Positions 38,235 through 47,389 are shown, numbered from the stretch's first letter. The stretch: 64,000 nucleotides of DNA from Modicisalibacter sp049808615 (GCF_049808615.1 NZ_JBNCAN010000004.1:62001-126000); one strand, 5' to 3'. The notes: generated by a model from the sequence alone, not told the origin. Program-made: numbers and translations.

Positions 38235-39303
38235 GGGCCCATTCCTCTTCTTTCAATCCAAGGCGTACTCTGTTCCCGACCATCTCGGGAAGATTGGACA
38301 GGCGCCATAGCGTCAGGGCCATGACCAGTACCAGCAGCACCGCCCCGGCGGTATGCGCCAACGCCAGGCCCAGCGGTAGCCACAAGAGAACATTTGCGAT
38401 GCCTAGGACAACCTGAAAGCCATAGCTTGCTAACAGCGCCAGCAAGTAAGGGCGTAACCGGCGCTGTTGCCAATAACACCAGGTCAGCAGCAGCAGCGCT
38501 CCACCCAACGCCAATGCCCCCAATCGATGCGCGACATGAATGGTGGTGCGCGCTTCACTGTGCAATTGTCCGTATAAATAATTAGGACCAATGGTTTGAG
38601 TCAGGTTGAAGCCTTCTCTCCAATCCATCGCGGGCCACCATTGACCATTGCAGGTGGGAAAGCCTTGACAGGCGATTCCGGCGTAGTTGCTCGATGTCCA
38701 CCCGCCCAGCGCCAGTTGCATAAGCAATAGGCCGACGACCAGTAACCATAGCTTCCCTGGCCGGAAGCGCTGATAACCGCGCCAGGCCTGGCCGTCGACT
38801 TGCCCAAGACGCAGATACAGCCACAGAAAAAGCAAGGCGATACTCAAGCCCCCCAATAAATGCAGCGTCACGATCTGCGGCCAAAGCTTGAGCGTGACGG
38901 TGAAGGCACCAAAAGCGCCCTGAACCAGGATGGCGCTCAGCAACACAAGTCCGATGTGCCATGGATAGCCTGCCACACGCCGCAGACGCCAGCCCAGCAG
39001 AACCAGGGCAATCACCAGCAGCCCGAGGCTGCCGGCCATGTAGCGATGAATCATCTCGGCCCAAGCCTTGCCGGTATCCAGCGGCACATGGGGTGAATGG
39101 GCGAGCGCCGTCGCGTTATCCGGCACCACCAGCTTGCCATAGCAGCCGGGCCAATCGGGACAGCCAAGCCCCGCGTCGACCAGGCGTGTCCAGGCCCCCA
39201 GCATCACCACGAAAAGCGTTAAGGTGACACCGCCAAGGCATAGAACTCTGGCCAGACGAACACGTCTTTTTATTGTCATATCTACCGCCCTATCCATCGT
39301 CAT
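38227..39303 (-). CDS. ctaA: Heme A synthase (COX15/CtaA)
   Basis: A membrane protein of about 358 residues that oxidises heme O to heme A. Conserved features are GAWTRLVDAGLGCPDWPGCYG (with the Cys pair), EMIHRYMAGSLG (heme His), a second Cys pair (ACQGFPTCNG) and HVAHRLGALALG. Two starts are possible: the ATG at 39318 coupled to the upstream stop, or the ATG at 39303 with GGAGGGG; I prefer the latter. Confidence 0.94.
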   Translation of the reverse strand: MTMDRAVDMTIKRRVRLARVLCLGGVTLTLFVVMLGAWTRLVDAGLGCPDWPGCYGKLVVPDNATALAHSPHVPLDTGKAWAEMIHRYMAGSLGLLVIALVLLGWRLRRVAGYPWHIGLVLLSAILVQGAFGAFTVTLKLWPQIVTLHLLGGLSIALLFLWLYLRLGQVDGQAWRGYQRFRPGKLWLLVVGLLLMQLALGGWTSSNYAGIACQGFPTCNGQWWPAMDWREGFNLTQTIGPNYLYGQLHSEARTTIHVAHRLGALALGGALLLLTWCYWQQRRLRPYLLALLASYGFQVVLGIANVLLWLPLGLALAHTAGAVLLVLVMALTLWRLSNLPEMVGNRVRLGLKEEEWAHG

Positions 39304-39317
39304 GTGCCCCTCCACCA

Positions 39318-39902
39318 TTACATGACGCCTTCCGTGCTCTGCTCACTCGAGCGCGCGGCCTGCTTCCCCGTAATGCGCTCGATCTCCGGGTTCATTCGCA
39401 GCAGGCGACGCACGTCCTTGAGAATTTCTGCGGCATCATCCTCCTGGTGATAACGCAACACGACTCGCCCCTCGAAATCGATCAACCATATCGACTCGCC
39501 ATCACTCCACTCGGGCCGCGTTCGCCACTGCCTTACCTGTTCGCCCGGTAGCGGATCCGCCTGGCCACCAAGGCGCAGACGGGATACTCGGGGCGCCTCA
39601 CGCCCCAAGGCACGATGCAGGCGCCACAGCCGGTCGGCAACCTCGTCGCAGCCGCTCCGGCAATCGTAGGCCACTACCCAGTCATCTCGATCTTCTCCCC
39701 CAGGCGCCAAAGGGGCGTGCTGCAGCGGCCACTGCGCCAGCACGGGTAATTCCGGCATCAATTGCCCATGCGCGACACGCTCATCGGGAACGCCCAACCG
39801 CCATTCCACCATGGCCCAGGCGGTCACAACGGGTGCCGAAAACAATCCGATCAGCGCCACTAACTTCAGTTTTTGCCATTGGTTGGACGTCAGAGATTTC
39901 AT
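39318..39902 (-). CDS. Oxidase-cluster thioredoxin-fold protein with a CxxxC motif
   Basis: A 194-residue protein with one N-terminal membrane anchor (VALIGLFSAPVVTAWAMV). The periplasmic part has YDCRSGC (C81, C85) and ends in SIWLIDFEGRVVLRYHQEDDAAEILKD, the late strand-helix pattern of thioredoxin-like SCO proteins. SCO proteins use CxxxC to load copper into CuA. Its start overlaps the surf1 stop (ATGA) and its stop abuts ctaA, so it belongs to the assembly operon. Function is inferred from position and this motif. Confidence 0.7.
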   Translation of the reverse strand: MKSLTSNQWQKLKLVALIGLFSAPVVTAWAMVEWRLGVPDERVAHGQLMPELPVLAQWPLQHAPLAPGGEDRDDWVVAYDCRSGCDEVADRLWRLHRALGREAPRVSRLRLGGQADPLPGEQVRQWRTRPEWSDGESIWLIDFEGRVVLRYHQEDDAAEILKDVRRLLRMNPEIERITGKQAARSSEQSTEGVM

Positions 39903-40621
39903 CGCGGTTTCTCCTCCAGAATCGGATGACGCGGCACACTTCGCGGCCGGCCCAACCACATGATGGCCGCTGCGGCCAGAGCAAGCCCCCACCACTGGAA
40001 GGCGTAACCCACATGGCGACTGGGCGGCATTACCGTCGGCACCCACCACGAGGCGAAATGCCCTTCCCCGGTTTGCTGATGCAGCCAGCCGGCATGAGCA
40101 AACGCCAGGCTACCTGCCCATACAGAAGGGTCGATACGCTGCACCCGCTTGCCTTCCTGGTTCGGACCGAACAGCAATGCCTCGTCTTCTCCTTGCGCCT
40201 GCCAACGACCGCTGATCTCTACCTGCCCCGCCGGGGTCTCGATCACCGGATCGAGTCGTTCCGGTCCCGAAGGGACGAACCCCCGCTCGATCAACCAGTA
40301 ACGCCCAGCGTCATCGATCAGAGGGGTGAGCACCGCGACGCCTACACGCCCGTCGAGTATCCGGTTGTCCAGAAAGCGCGTCTGTTCTGCCAGAAAGCGG
40401 CCTTTGACGAGCACCTCGGCGCCTAGTGGAGGCGATTGCTCTGGCATGGTCAACGTGGGTGCCGCCTCGAGGCGCTCCAGATAGAGCCGTTTTTCCTCGG
40501 CGCGTTGCCATTGCCAGGCTCCCAACATCAGGCCGAGTACGATCACGAGACTCCACCCCAGCCACCACAGCGACTTTTTCTTGACGCCGGAGGCAAGCTT
40601 GTTTGAACTGAAAGTGCTCAT
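39899..40621 (-). CDS. SURF1-family cytochrome oxidase assembly protein
   Basis: A 240-residue protein with two membrane helices, one near each end (LVIVLGLMLGAWQWQRAEEK and FQWWGLALAAAAIMWLG). Conserved SURF1 stretches are GRFLAEQTRFLDNRILDGRVGVAVLTPL and RGFVPSG. SURF1 helps insert heme A into subunit I. It is transcribed divergently from the DUF2909 gene with only 15 bp between starts. Confidence 0.92.
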   Translation of the reverse strand: MSTFSSNKLASGVKKKSLWWLGWSLVIVLGLMLGAWQWQRAEEKRLYLERLEAAPTLTMPEQSPPLGAEVLVKGRFLAEQTRFLDNRILDGRVGVAVLTPLIDDAGRYWLIERGFVPSGPERLDPVIETPAGQVEISGRWQAQGEDEALLFGPNQEGKRVQRIDPSVWAGSLAFAHAGWLHQQTGEGHFASWWVPTVMPPSRHVGYAFQWWGLALAAAAIMWLGRPRSVPRHPILEEKPR

Positions 40622-40636
40622 CACAGGGAGTGCCTC

Positions 40637-40831
40637 ATGCTCAAAGTACTGATCGCCGCTGTCTTTCTGGCCATGCTCACCAGTTTGCTGATGGGGGCTG
40701 GCTACCTCATCAAGGATGACAGCCAGTCCAAGCGACTGCTGACCTCTCTCAAGATCCGCGTCAGCCTGGCAACGCTACTCATCGCCTTGTTGCTGTATGG
40801 TTTTTATGTCGGCGAACTTGGCCATGGCTGA
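40637..40831 (+). CDS. DUF2909 twin-helix membrane protein
   Basis: A 64-residue protein with two membrane helices joined by a basic loop (KDDSQSKRLLTSLKIR). This DUF2909 type is a regular member of gammaproteobacterial oxidase clusters; function unknown. It has GGGAG upstream. It is the only gene in the cta cluster on the plus strand, lying head-to-head with surf1 and tail-to-tail with ctaE. Confidence 0.85.
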   Translation: MLKVLIAAVFLAMLTSLLMGAGYLIKDDSQSKRLLTSLKIRVSLATLLIALLLYGFYVGELGHG

Positions 40832-40866
40832 GCTCATTCAAACTGACCCTGTTCAAACTGACCCGC

Positions 40867-41727
40867 TCAAAACACGTAGACGAAGATGAACAACCCGATC
40901 CATACCACATCGACGAAGTGCCAATACCAGGCAGCAGCCTCGAAGCCGAAGTGATTGTGCGCGGAAAAATGTCCTTTCTGGAGTCGCCATAGCATCACGC
41001 TGAGGATGATGGCCCCAATGGTGACGTGGGCGCCGTGAAAGCCCGTGAGCAGAAAGAAGGTCGAACCATAGATTCCGGCCTCCAGGGTAATGCCGAGATG
41101 ATGATAGGCTTCGTAGTATTCGAAGCCCTGCACGAGCAGGAACAGCACGCCCAGCACCACCGTGCCCAACAGGCAATTGCGCGCGGTATCGCGATACCCT
41201 TCCTTCAGCGCCTCGTGGGAGAGCGTCAGGGTGATACTGGACGACACCAGGAAGAGCGTATTGACCAGCGGTAATTGCCAGGGACTGACGACCGCCTGGG
41301 GGCCGACCACGTCCGTATCCGGCGGACTCATCAAAGGCCAACTGGCCACGAAATCCGGCCACAGCAAGGCGCTGACGCCTTTCGCTCCATCACCATCGAG
41401 CCACGGCAGCGCAAAGACCCGCACGTAGAACAACGCACCGAAGAAGGCGAGAAAGAACATGACTTCCGAGAAGATGAACCAGGCCATGCCCCAGCGAAAG
41501 GAACGGTCCATCTGCGCATCGTAGAGCCCTTCACGGGATTCCTTGATCACATCGCGGAACCACAGCGCCATGACCGCAACGATCGCCGCTATCCCGATGG
41601 GGATCAGCACCATACCGGTGTCGAACACCAGCAGGATGCCCGTGCCAACCATGAACAGGCCTACCGCCAGGCCGGCAAGAATGGGCCACTTGCTGCTTGC
41701 AGGTACGTAATAGCTGCCACCGCTCAT
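40867..41727 (-). CDS. ctaE: Cytochrome c oxidase subunit III
   Basis: A 286-residue membrane subunit of the oxidase with seven helices. Typical stretches are WGMAWFIFSEVMFFLAFFGALFY (conserved Glu), GFEYYEAYHHLGI and FFLLTGFHGAHVTIGAIIL, with the end WYWHFVDVVWIGLFIFVYVF. A very strong AAGGAGGTGA ribosome site precedes the ATG, which overlaps the ctaG stop by four bases. Confidence 0.96.
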   Translation of the reverse strand: MSGGSYYVPASSKWPILAGLAVGLFMVGTGILLVFDTGMVLIPIGIAAIVAVMALWFRDVIKESREGLYDAQMDRSFRWGMAWFIFSEVMFFLAFFGALFYVRVFALPWLDGDGAKGVSALLWPDFVASWPLMSPPDTDVVGPQAVVSPWQLPLVNTLFLVSSSITLTLSHEALKEGYRDTARNCLLGTVVLGVLFLLVQGFEYYEAYHHLGITLEAGIYGSTFFLLTGFHGAHVTIGAIILSVMLWRLQKGHFSAHNHFGFEAAAWYWHFVDVVWIGLFIFVYVF

Positions 41728-42287
41728 GCGTCACCTCCTTGGGTAGGTGCGATCTCGCTGAAGGACAGTTGGTCTTCCGCCGCGGGATACAGGGTGTAGG
41801 CCAGCGTCACGGTATGAACGTTCTCTGGCAAATCCTTGGAAAGTTGAAACATCAAGGGCAACTCGAGTCGCTCGCCAGCCTGAAGGCGCTGCTCCTGAAA
41901 ACAGAAACAGGTGATCTTGCGCAGGTGCAAGGAGGCTTCCGAAGGGCTGACGCTGGGTACGGCTCGGCCACGCCGAGCGACCTTGCCATGATTGACAAAA
42001 GCGAAGCGTACTTCGTAGGCCTGACCGGGATGTACCCGCACCTGACGATCCAACGCCGTCAGCCGCCAAGGCAGTCCGCTGCCGGTGCGGGTAATGAACT
42101 GCACGGTGACATAGCGCGATTCATCGACCTCACCACTGACGATCGCACGGGGCTGACTTGCCGCCTTGCCATTGAGACCGGTGATATTGCAGAACACGTC
42201 GTACAGCGGCACCAGAGCCACGGTGAACCCCACCATCATCACCAACGCAAACAAGGTCTTCGTCACCGTGCGCTGTACTGGTGTCAT
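41724..42287 (-). CDS. ctaG: Cytochrome c oxidase assembly protein CtaG/Cox11
   Basis: A 187-residue copper chaperone that delivers Cu to the CuB site. One N-terminal membrane helix is followed by the periplasmic domain with the invariant CFCFQEQ copper motif (FCFQEQRLQAGE). YDVFCNITGLNGK near the start is also typical. It lies between ctaD and ctaE and overlaps ctaE by four bases. Confidence 0.95.
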   Translation of the reverse strand: MTPVQRTVTKTLFALVMMVGFTVALVPLYDVFCNITGLNGKAASQPRAIVSGEVDESRYVTVQFITRTGSGLPWRLTALDRQVRVHPGQAYEVRFAFVNHGKVARRGRAVPSVSPSEASLHLRKITCFCFQEQRLQAGERLELPLMFQLSKDLPENVHTVTLAYTLYPAAEDQLSFSEIAPTQGGDA

Positions 42288-42325
42288 ATTACGCTCTCCC
42301 CGGCAATGCCAGCCCGCTACTCAAC

Positions 42326-43975
42326 TCAATGAAACTTGAACCCACGTAGATCCGGCGGCGTCTCAAAAGTATGCAGCGGTGCCGGGCTGGGCACGGTCCA
42401 TTCCAGATCGGTAGCTCCATCCCAGGCGTTTGCCGGCGCCTTCACACCACCGCGAACGCATTTAACGATGACCCAGATGAACAGCAGCTGAGAAAACCCG
42501 AACAGGAATCCTCCGATGCTCGACGCCATATTGAAGTCGGCAAATTGCAGGGCGTAATCCGGAATCCTGCGCGGCATGCCCGCCAGCCCTGCGAAGTGCA
42601 TGGGGAAGAACAGTAAATTGACGCCAATCACCGATAGCCAGAAATGCCAACGGCCAATGCGTTCGTCCGGGTAATGACCGGTCCATTTGGGCAGCCAGTA
42701 ATACACCGCCGCCATGATCGAGAACACCGCCCCGGGCACCAGCACATAATGGAAGTGTGCAACCACGAAATAGGTGTCGTGATACTGAAAATCCGCAGGA
42801 GCGATCGCCAGCATCAACCCCGAGAATCCCCCGATGCTGAACAGCACGACGAACGCCAAGGCAAAGAGCATCGGTGTCTCGAAGGTGATCGAACCGCGAA
42901 ACAGCGTGGTGATCCAGTTGAACACCTTCACCCCGGTGGGCACCGCGATGAGCATGGTGGTGTACATGAAGAATAGCTCGGCCACCAGGGGCAGCCCCAC
43001 CGCGAACATATGATGCGCCCAGACCAGAAACGACAGAATGGCGATGGATGCGGTGGCGTAGACCATGGAGGCATAGCCGAATAGACGCTTGCGGGCAAAG
43101 GTGGGAATGATCACCGAGACGATACCGAAGGCCGGCAGGATCATGATGTACACCTCGGGATGCCCGAAGAACCAGAAGAGATGCTGGAACAACACCGGAT
43201 CGCCACCGCCAGCGGCGTTGAAGAAACTGGTGCCGAAGTTGATATCCAGCAACATCATGGTGATGACACCGGCCAGCACCGGCATGACCGCGATCAGCAG
43301 GAAGGCGGTGATCAACCAGGTCCAGACGAACAGAGTCATATCCATCAGGCGCATGCCCGGAGCACGCAGATTGAGAATCGTCGCGATGATGTTGATCGCC
43401 CCGAGGATCGAACTGATTCCCGCCATGTGCAGCGCGAAGATGAAGAAGGTGGTCGACGGCGGCGCATAGGTGGTGGACAGCGGCGCATAGAATGTCCAGC
43501 CGAAGTTCGGACCGCCACCAGGCATCAACAGGGTCGACAACAGCAAGGTGAAGGCGATAGGCAGCAGCCAGAAACTGAAGTTGTTGAGCCGCGGTAGCGC
43601 CATGTCCGGCGCTCCAATCTGCAGCGGCACCATCCAGTTGGCCAGGCCCACGAAACCCGGCATGACGGCCCCAAAGACCATGATCAGACCGTGCATGGTG
43701 GTCATCTGGTTGAAGAATTCGGGCTGTACCAATTGCAGCCCCGGCTGAAAAAGCTCCAGACGCACTACCAGGGCCATGACGCCGCCGATCATAAACATCG
43801 ACAGCGAGAAGATCAGATACAGCGTACCGATCTCCTTGTGATTGGTGGTCAACAACCAGCGCAGTGGCCCGCCACGGTAGTGATGCTCTTCTTCCTGCGC
43901 CCCATGCGCCGTTGCGCTGCCTGCGGCGCTTTGGCTGTGCTCGAGGGTTGCCTTGGGGGGTGATTTGGGAGCCAT
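42326..43975 (-). CDS. ctaD: Cytochrome c oxidase subunit I
   Basis: A 549-residue heme-copper oxidase subunit. Heme a ligand H95 is in MTTMHGLIM. The His-Tyr pair and D-channel Glu are in GHPEVY (H272, E274, Y276). CuB His 321-322 are in WAHHMF, and the heme pair is H407/H409 (AHFHYV). D-channel entry D124 and the NN pair are in GAPDMALPRLNN. At the usual K-channel Lys position the sequence reads TFETPML (E366). GAGGAG precedes the ATG. Confidence 0.97.
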   Translation of the reverse strand: MAPKSPPKATLEHSQSAAGSATAHGAQEEEHHYRGGPLRWLLTTNHKEIGTLYLIFSLSMFMIGGVMALVVRLELFQPGLQLVQPEFFNQMTTMHGLIMVFGAVMPGFVGLANWMVPLQIGAPDMALPRLNNFSFWLLPIAFTLLLSTLLMPGGGPNFGWTFYAPLSTTYAPPSTTFFIFALHMAGISSILGAINIIATILNLRAPGMRLMDMTLFVWTWLITAFLLIAVMPVLAGVITMMLLDINFGTSFFNAAGGGDPVLFQHLFWFFGHPEVYIMILPAFGIVSVIIPTFARKRLFGYASMVYATASIAILSFLVWAHHMFAVGLPLVAELFFMYTTMLIAVPTGVKVFNWITTLFRGSITFETPMLFALAFVVLFSIGGFSGLMLAIAPADFQYHDTYFVVAHFHYVLVPGAVFSIMAAVYYWLPKWTGHYPDERIGRWHFWLSVIGVNLLFFPMHFAGLAGMPRRIPDYALQFADFNMASSIGGFLFGFSQLLFIWVIVKCVRGGVKAPANAWDGATDLEWTVPSPAPLHTFETPPDLRGFKFH

Positions 43976-44016
43976 CGATCATTCTCCTCGTACGTCAGCT
44001 TGCGTACTCATGCCTG

Positions 44017-45135
44017 CTAGGGGGCAACAAGCGCCTGGATATCCGCCGGTTGAACCACATCACCGGTCTCGTTACCCCAGGCATTGCGCTCGTAGGTGAT
44101 TACCGCGGCGATATCCACCGGACTGAGCGTGCCACTGAAGGCCGCCATCGCAGAGCCGGACACGCCATTGACGACCACGTCGATGTGCCGATCGAGGTCA
44201 TCCATCAACGCCTGATTGCCTGCCAGGGCCGGGAAGGTCGGCGGCATGCCCTGGCCTTCCGCCTGGTGACAAGACGTACAGATACTGCCGTAGACCTTTT
44301 CGCCCCGCTCGACCAACTCCTCCAGCGCCCATTCACGATCGACGCCACTCGCCTCCGCAGCGGCTTCCTGCTTACGCTCGGCAAGCCAGGTATCGAATTG
44401 CTCCTGCTCCATGGCCTGTATCACGATCGGCATGAACGCATGGTCCTTGCCACACAGCTCGGTGCACTGACCGCGGTAGATGCCGGGCTCCTCGATGCGC
44501 GTCCAGGATTCATTGACGAACCCGGGCACGGCATCCTTCTTGACGGCCAGATCCGGCACCCACCAGGAATGAATGACATCCGCCGAGGTCGTCAATAGCC
44601 GAACCTTGCGATCCACCGGCAGCACCAGCGGCTGATCGACTTCAAGAAGATAGTGCTCGCCCTTGTCCGCCGTGCCGGCAATCTGCTCGCGGGGGGTATC
44701 TAGGTTGGAGAAGAACATCACGTCCTCTCCCATATAGTCATACTGCCAACGCCACTGATGGCCTGTGATCATTACGTCGTAATCCGCCTCGGAGGCGTCG
44801 TACATATTCTTGAGGGTGGCAGTGGCGGGGATCGCCATGGCGACGAGGATGAGAAACGGGATGGCCGTCCATATCACTTCGACGGTGGTATGCTCATGAA
44901 AGTGCGCAGCCTCGGCGCCCTTGGATCGTCGGTAACGAAACAGGGAATAGAACATCACGCCGAACACGATCACGCCAATGATCACGCAAATCCAGAAGAT
45001 GATCATATGCAAATCATAGACATCACGACTGACCTGCGTGACGCCCACCGGCATGTTCCACCCCGCAGCATAGGATGGTTGGAAAAGATCACTGATGCTC
45101 GCCATCAGAGTGGCGAGAACGAACATCTTGCGCAT
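44017..45135 (-). CDS. ctaC: Cytochrome c oxidase subunit II with fused cytochrome c domain
   Basis: A 372-residue subunit. A signal peptide ending SYA is followed by two membrane helices and the CuA domain with H189, C224, E226, C228, H232 and M235 (CTELCGKDHAFM). A C-terminal class I cytochrome c domain has CTSCH (286-290), making this a caa3-type subunit that receives electrons through its own heme c. GGAGGG precedes the ATG. First gene of the ctaC-D-G-E run. Confidence 0.96.
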   Translation of the reverse strand: MRKMFVLATLMASISDLFQPSYAAGWNMPVGVTQVSRDVYDLHMIIFWICVIIGVIVFGVMFYSLFRYRRSKGAEAAHFHEHTTVEVIWTAIPFLILVAMAIPATATLKNMYDASEADYDVMITGHQWRWQYDYMGEDVMFFSNLDTPREQIAGTADKGEHYLLEVDQPLVLPVDRKVRLLTTSADVIHSWWVPDLAVKKDAVPGFVNESWTRIEEPGIYRGQCTELCGKDHAFMPIVIQAMEQEQFDTWLAERKQEAAAEASGVDREWALEELVERGEKVYGSICTSCHQAEGQGMPPTFPALAGNQALMDDLDRHIDVVVNGVSGSAMAAFSGTLSPVDIAAVITYERNAWGNETGDVVQPADIQALVAP

Positions 45136-45266
45136 CCATCCCTCCTTAGTTGTTTTAATACATTGGAGCGACTATTCAATGAATAAATTAGCGGGTTCTT
45201 GACGAGTATAGAAGAGCTTTGAGATTTGCGAGAAATGATATGTCACAAAATTAAACGCTTACGGAT

Positions 45267-45440
45267 TCAACGAGCCGCCATGCTAGCCACCAGAAACACG
45301 ATGACGACCATGACCAAGGCCAACACGATGCCCATCAGAATGAACGCCCCCGGCTTGCCCTGCTCAAAGTCCTTGCGGCGTCGTTGATCCTGCTGCACGC
45401 CAAAGAATGCTGCCAACACCGATTTGACGACGTCCCACAT
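45267..45440 (-). CDS. DUF2970 small membrane protein
   Basis: A 57-residue protein with an amphipathic start (MWDVVKSVLAAFFGVQ), a basic QDQRRRKDFEQGKP stretch and one C-terminal membrane helix. This fits DUF2970, a small family often found beside the cytochrome oxidase genes; function unknown. The ATG at 45440 has GGGAGG upstream; the GTG at 45452 is less likely. Confidence 0.78.
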   Translation of the reverse strand: MWDVVKSVLAAFFGVQQDQRRRKDFEQGKPGAFILMGIVLALVMVVIVFLVASMAAR

Positions 45441-45668
45441 GATGCCTCCCACCTGACAGATAGGCCCGCACCCTACCCGTAGGTCAGCTAGCGGGCTGTT
45501 GTGCGCCTGACTCGATTCAACGCTTGAAGATGATTCGGATCAAGTTATATCCAGATAATATATGAATCGATAATCATAACTGCCGTGAGAGACTACACTG
45601 AGCGTAGGTCAGTACAATCACCAAGGCGTAGCATTGCAAACCCAGATGCAAGCTACTCGGAGGGTCCC

Positions 45669-46067
45669 ATGGCAACGTCCAACTTCAATCGCTTCCCTTT
45701 CCCGCTGATAAATGTCGATACCCTACCCTTTCCGCTGGCAAACGCCGACACAACCACTTCCCCTGCCTGGTGGATGCAGCAGTGGATGGAGACGGTGAAT
45801 ACGACCACTCGGCTACAACTGGTCTGGTTGAATATGCTGGGAAGCGCCATGCAACAAGAAGCTGAGTTCTTCAAGATCATGGCTGTCTCAACTGAAAAAC
45901 TGGCCCATGGCGCGATGAACCAGGATTTACTGCGGGATCCCTCCGCCATGGTGGCTCACTACCAGGAAGTTGCCGACGATATCACCCAGGCGACGATGAA
46001 TCGCATGAACAAGGTCACCGAGCTCTCCCAGGATTTTCGTGAATGCTTATGGGACGAAATAGGCTGA
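45669..46067 (+). CDS. Helical hypothetical protein, possibly phasin-like
   Basis: A 132-residue, largely amphipathic-helical protein with no signal peptide. The N-terminus repeats a ten-residue unit (FPFPLINVDT, then PFPLANADT). The rest (WWMQQWMETVNTTTRLQLVWLNMLGSA, then FFKIMAVSTEKL) resembles phasins that coat polyhydroxyalkanoate granules, but the match is weak and from memory. GGAGG precedes the ATG. It faces the LrgB gene with a 10-bp gap. Confidence 0.55.
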   Translation: MATSNFNRFPFPLINVDTLPFPLANADTTTSPAWWMQQWMETVNTTTRLQLVWLNMLGSAMQQEAEFFKIMAVSTEKLAHGAMNQDLLRDPSAMVAHYQEVADDITQATMNRMNKVTELSQDFRECLWDEIG

Positions 46068-46077
46068 TAGACTCTTT

Positions 46078-46806
46078 TCACAAACCGAACAACCTAACGA
46101 TCAGGGGCAGCAGGAAAGCGGTCAGCATGCCGGTCAGGCCCATGGCCAGACCGGCAAATGCTCCCGCCATTGCGCCTAGCGATGCAAAACTCTGTGCCGT
46201 ACCGAAGCCATGGGCCGTCAGTCCCATGGTAAAGCCTTGAACGCTAGGGTCCTTGATTCCGAGCACACGAAAGATCAGCGGCCCTAAGGCGCACCCGACG
46301 GAGCCTGTCAGTAGCACCAATCCTGCGGCCAATGAAGGAATACCACCGATCTGTTCAGCGATCCCCATGGCAATGGGCGAGGTGACAGAACGCGGTGCCA
46401 AGGACAGCAGGGTTTCACGCTGCGCCCCCAGCAGCAGTCCAATACCCAGTGTCGAAGCAACAGCGACGCCAATGCCGGTCACACAGGCCGCCAATATCGG
46501 CAGCAGCATGCGCCGCACGCGTTCGCGATGATCGAACAGCGGGATCGCCAAGGCTACGGTCGCCGGCCCCAGCAGAAAGTGAATGAACTGCGCACCCTGA
46601 AAATAGGTGCTGTATTCGATCCCCGAGAGCAGCAGAAAACCAATTAGCAGCGCAATCGCCACGAGTACCGGGTGCGCGAACGGCGAGCCACCCAACCAGC
46701 GATTGATGTGTGTCGCCAGCACGAAAGCAACGAGAGTCGCCAGCAATGACAACAACGGGTTGCCAGACAGATAAACCCAGAGCTGATCGATAGCAACCAG
46801 ATTCAT
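46078..46806 (-). CDS. LrgB/CidB-family membrane protein
   Basis: A 242-residue protein with seven or more membrane helices. The signature APRSVTSPIAMGIAEQIGGIPSL is typical of the LrgB family. LrgA/LrgB pairs are holin/antiholin-like and have been linked to murein hydrolase control and to glycolate or pyruvate transport. The start overlaps the upstream LrgA gene by four bases, and AGGAGGGGG lies in front of it. Confidence 0.9.
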   Translation of the reverse strand: MNLVAIDQLWVYLSGNPLLSLLATLVAFVLATHINRWLGGSPFAHPVLVAIALLIGFLLLSGIEYSTYFQGAQFIHFLLGPATVALAIPLFDHRERVRRMLLPILAACVTGIGVAVASTLGIGLLLGAQRETLLSLAPRSVTSPIAMGIAEQIGGIPSLAAGLVLLTGSVGCALGPLIFRVLGIKDPSVQGFTMGLTAHGFGTAQSFASLGAMAGAFAGLAMGLTGMLTAFLLPLIVRLFGL

Positions 46807-47165
46807 CGCTTGCCCCCTCCTGTATAGCGCCTGGCCAGCCAATCGAGAACTTTCGCAGTTACTGCCAGGGTAATCGCAGTCGACAGCACCAAGGTGATCA
46901 CCAAGGTCCAGAAATCGGCGCGAATCAATTCGAAGTGCACCATCAGCCCAACGCCAGCAGGCACGAACAGCAGTGTCAGATAACGCAGCAACCCCTCGCC
47001 GGTCTTACGCAACGCATCCGGGACATGGCCGTTGATCAGCAGCCCGACCAACAGGATCACCATGCCCAGCACCGGCCCGGGCACCGGAATCGTCAGGCCC
47101 TTGGACAACAACTCGCCGAGAAACTGGCATCCAAGCAATACGCTCATGCCGATGATCAAAGGCAT
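46803..47165 (-). CDS. LrgA/CidA-family holin-like protein
   Basis: A 120-residue protein with four membrane helices. Conserved parts are GLTIPVPGPVLGMVILL and LRYLTLLFVPAGVGLMVH. It partners LrgB. The start at 47165 is supported by GGGAGAG; the open frame runs further upstream without a signal. Confidence 0.9.
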   Translation of the reverse strand: MPLIIGMSVLLGCQFLGELLSKGLTIPVPGPVLGMVILLVGLLINGHVPDALRKTGEGLLRYLTLLFVPAGVGLMVHFELIRADFWTLVITLVLSTAITLAVTAKVLDWLARRYTGGGKR

Positions 47166-47389
47166 CGATCTCTCCCGTCTGTATTCAAGTCGCGAAATAG
47201 TACAATGAAAGCGGGGCATTGCGAGCGCCGTCCTTTTCAAAAAGACGCTACATCAGTGACAAGCGATTGAAACGAAAGCCGATTCCAGGCTTGCATTTGG
47301 CAAGGAAATCGCTAGTATATGCCTCGTTCCATGCCAGCCATATCAGCACACGCTGATTTATTGGGAGGCGGGAATTCAACAACAGGAAT

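Noticed and set aside
42462..43982. 506-residue alternative minus-strand frame
   Set aside because: It is a shifted frame of ctaD; its composition (His/Arg/Gly-rich, no hydrophobic helices) is that of a frame shadow.
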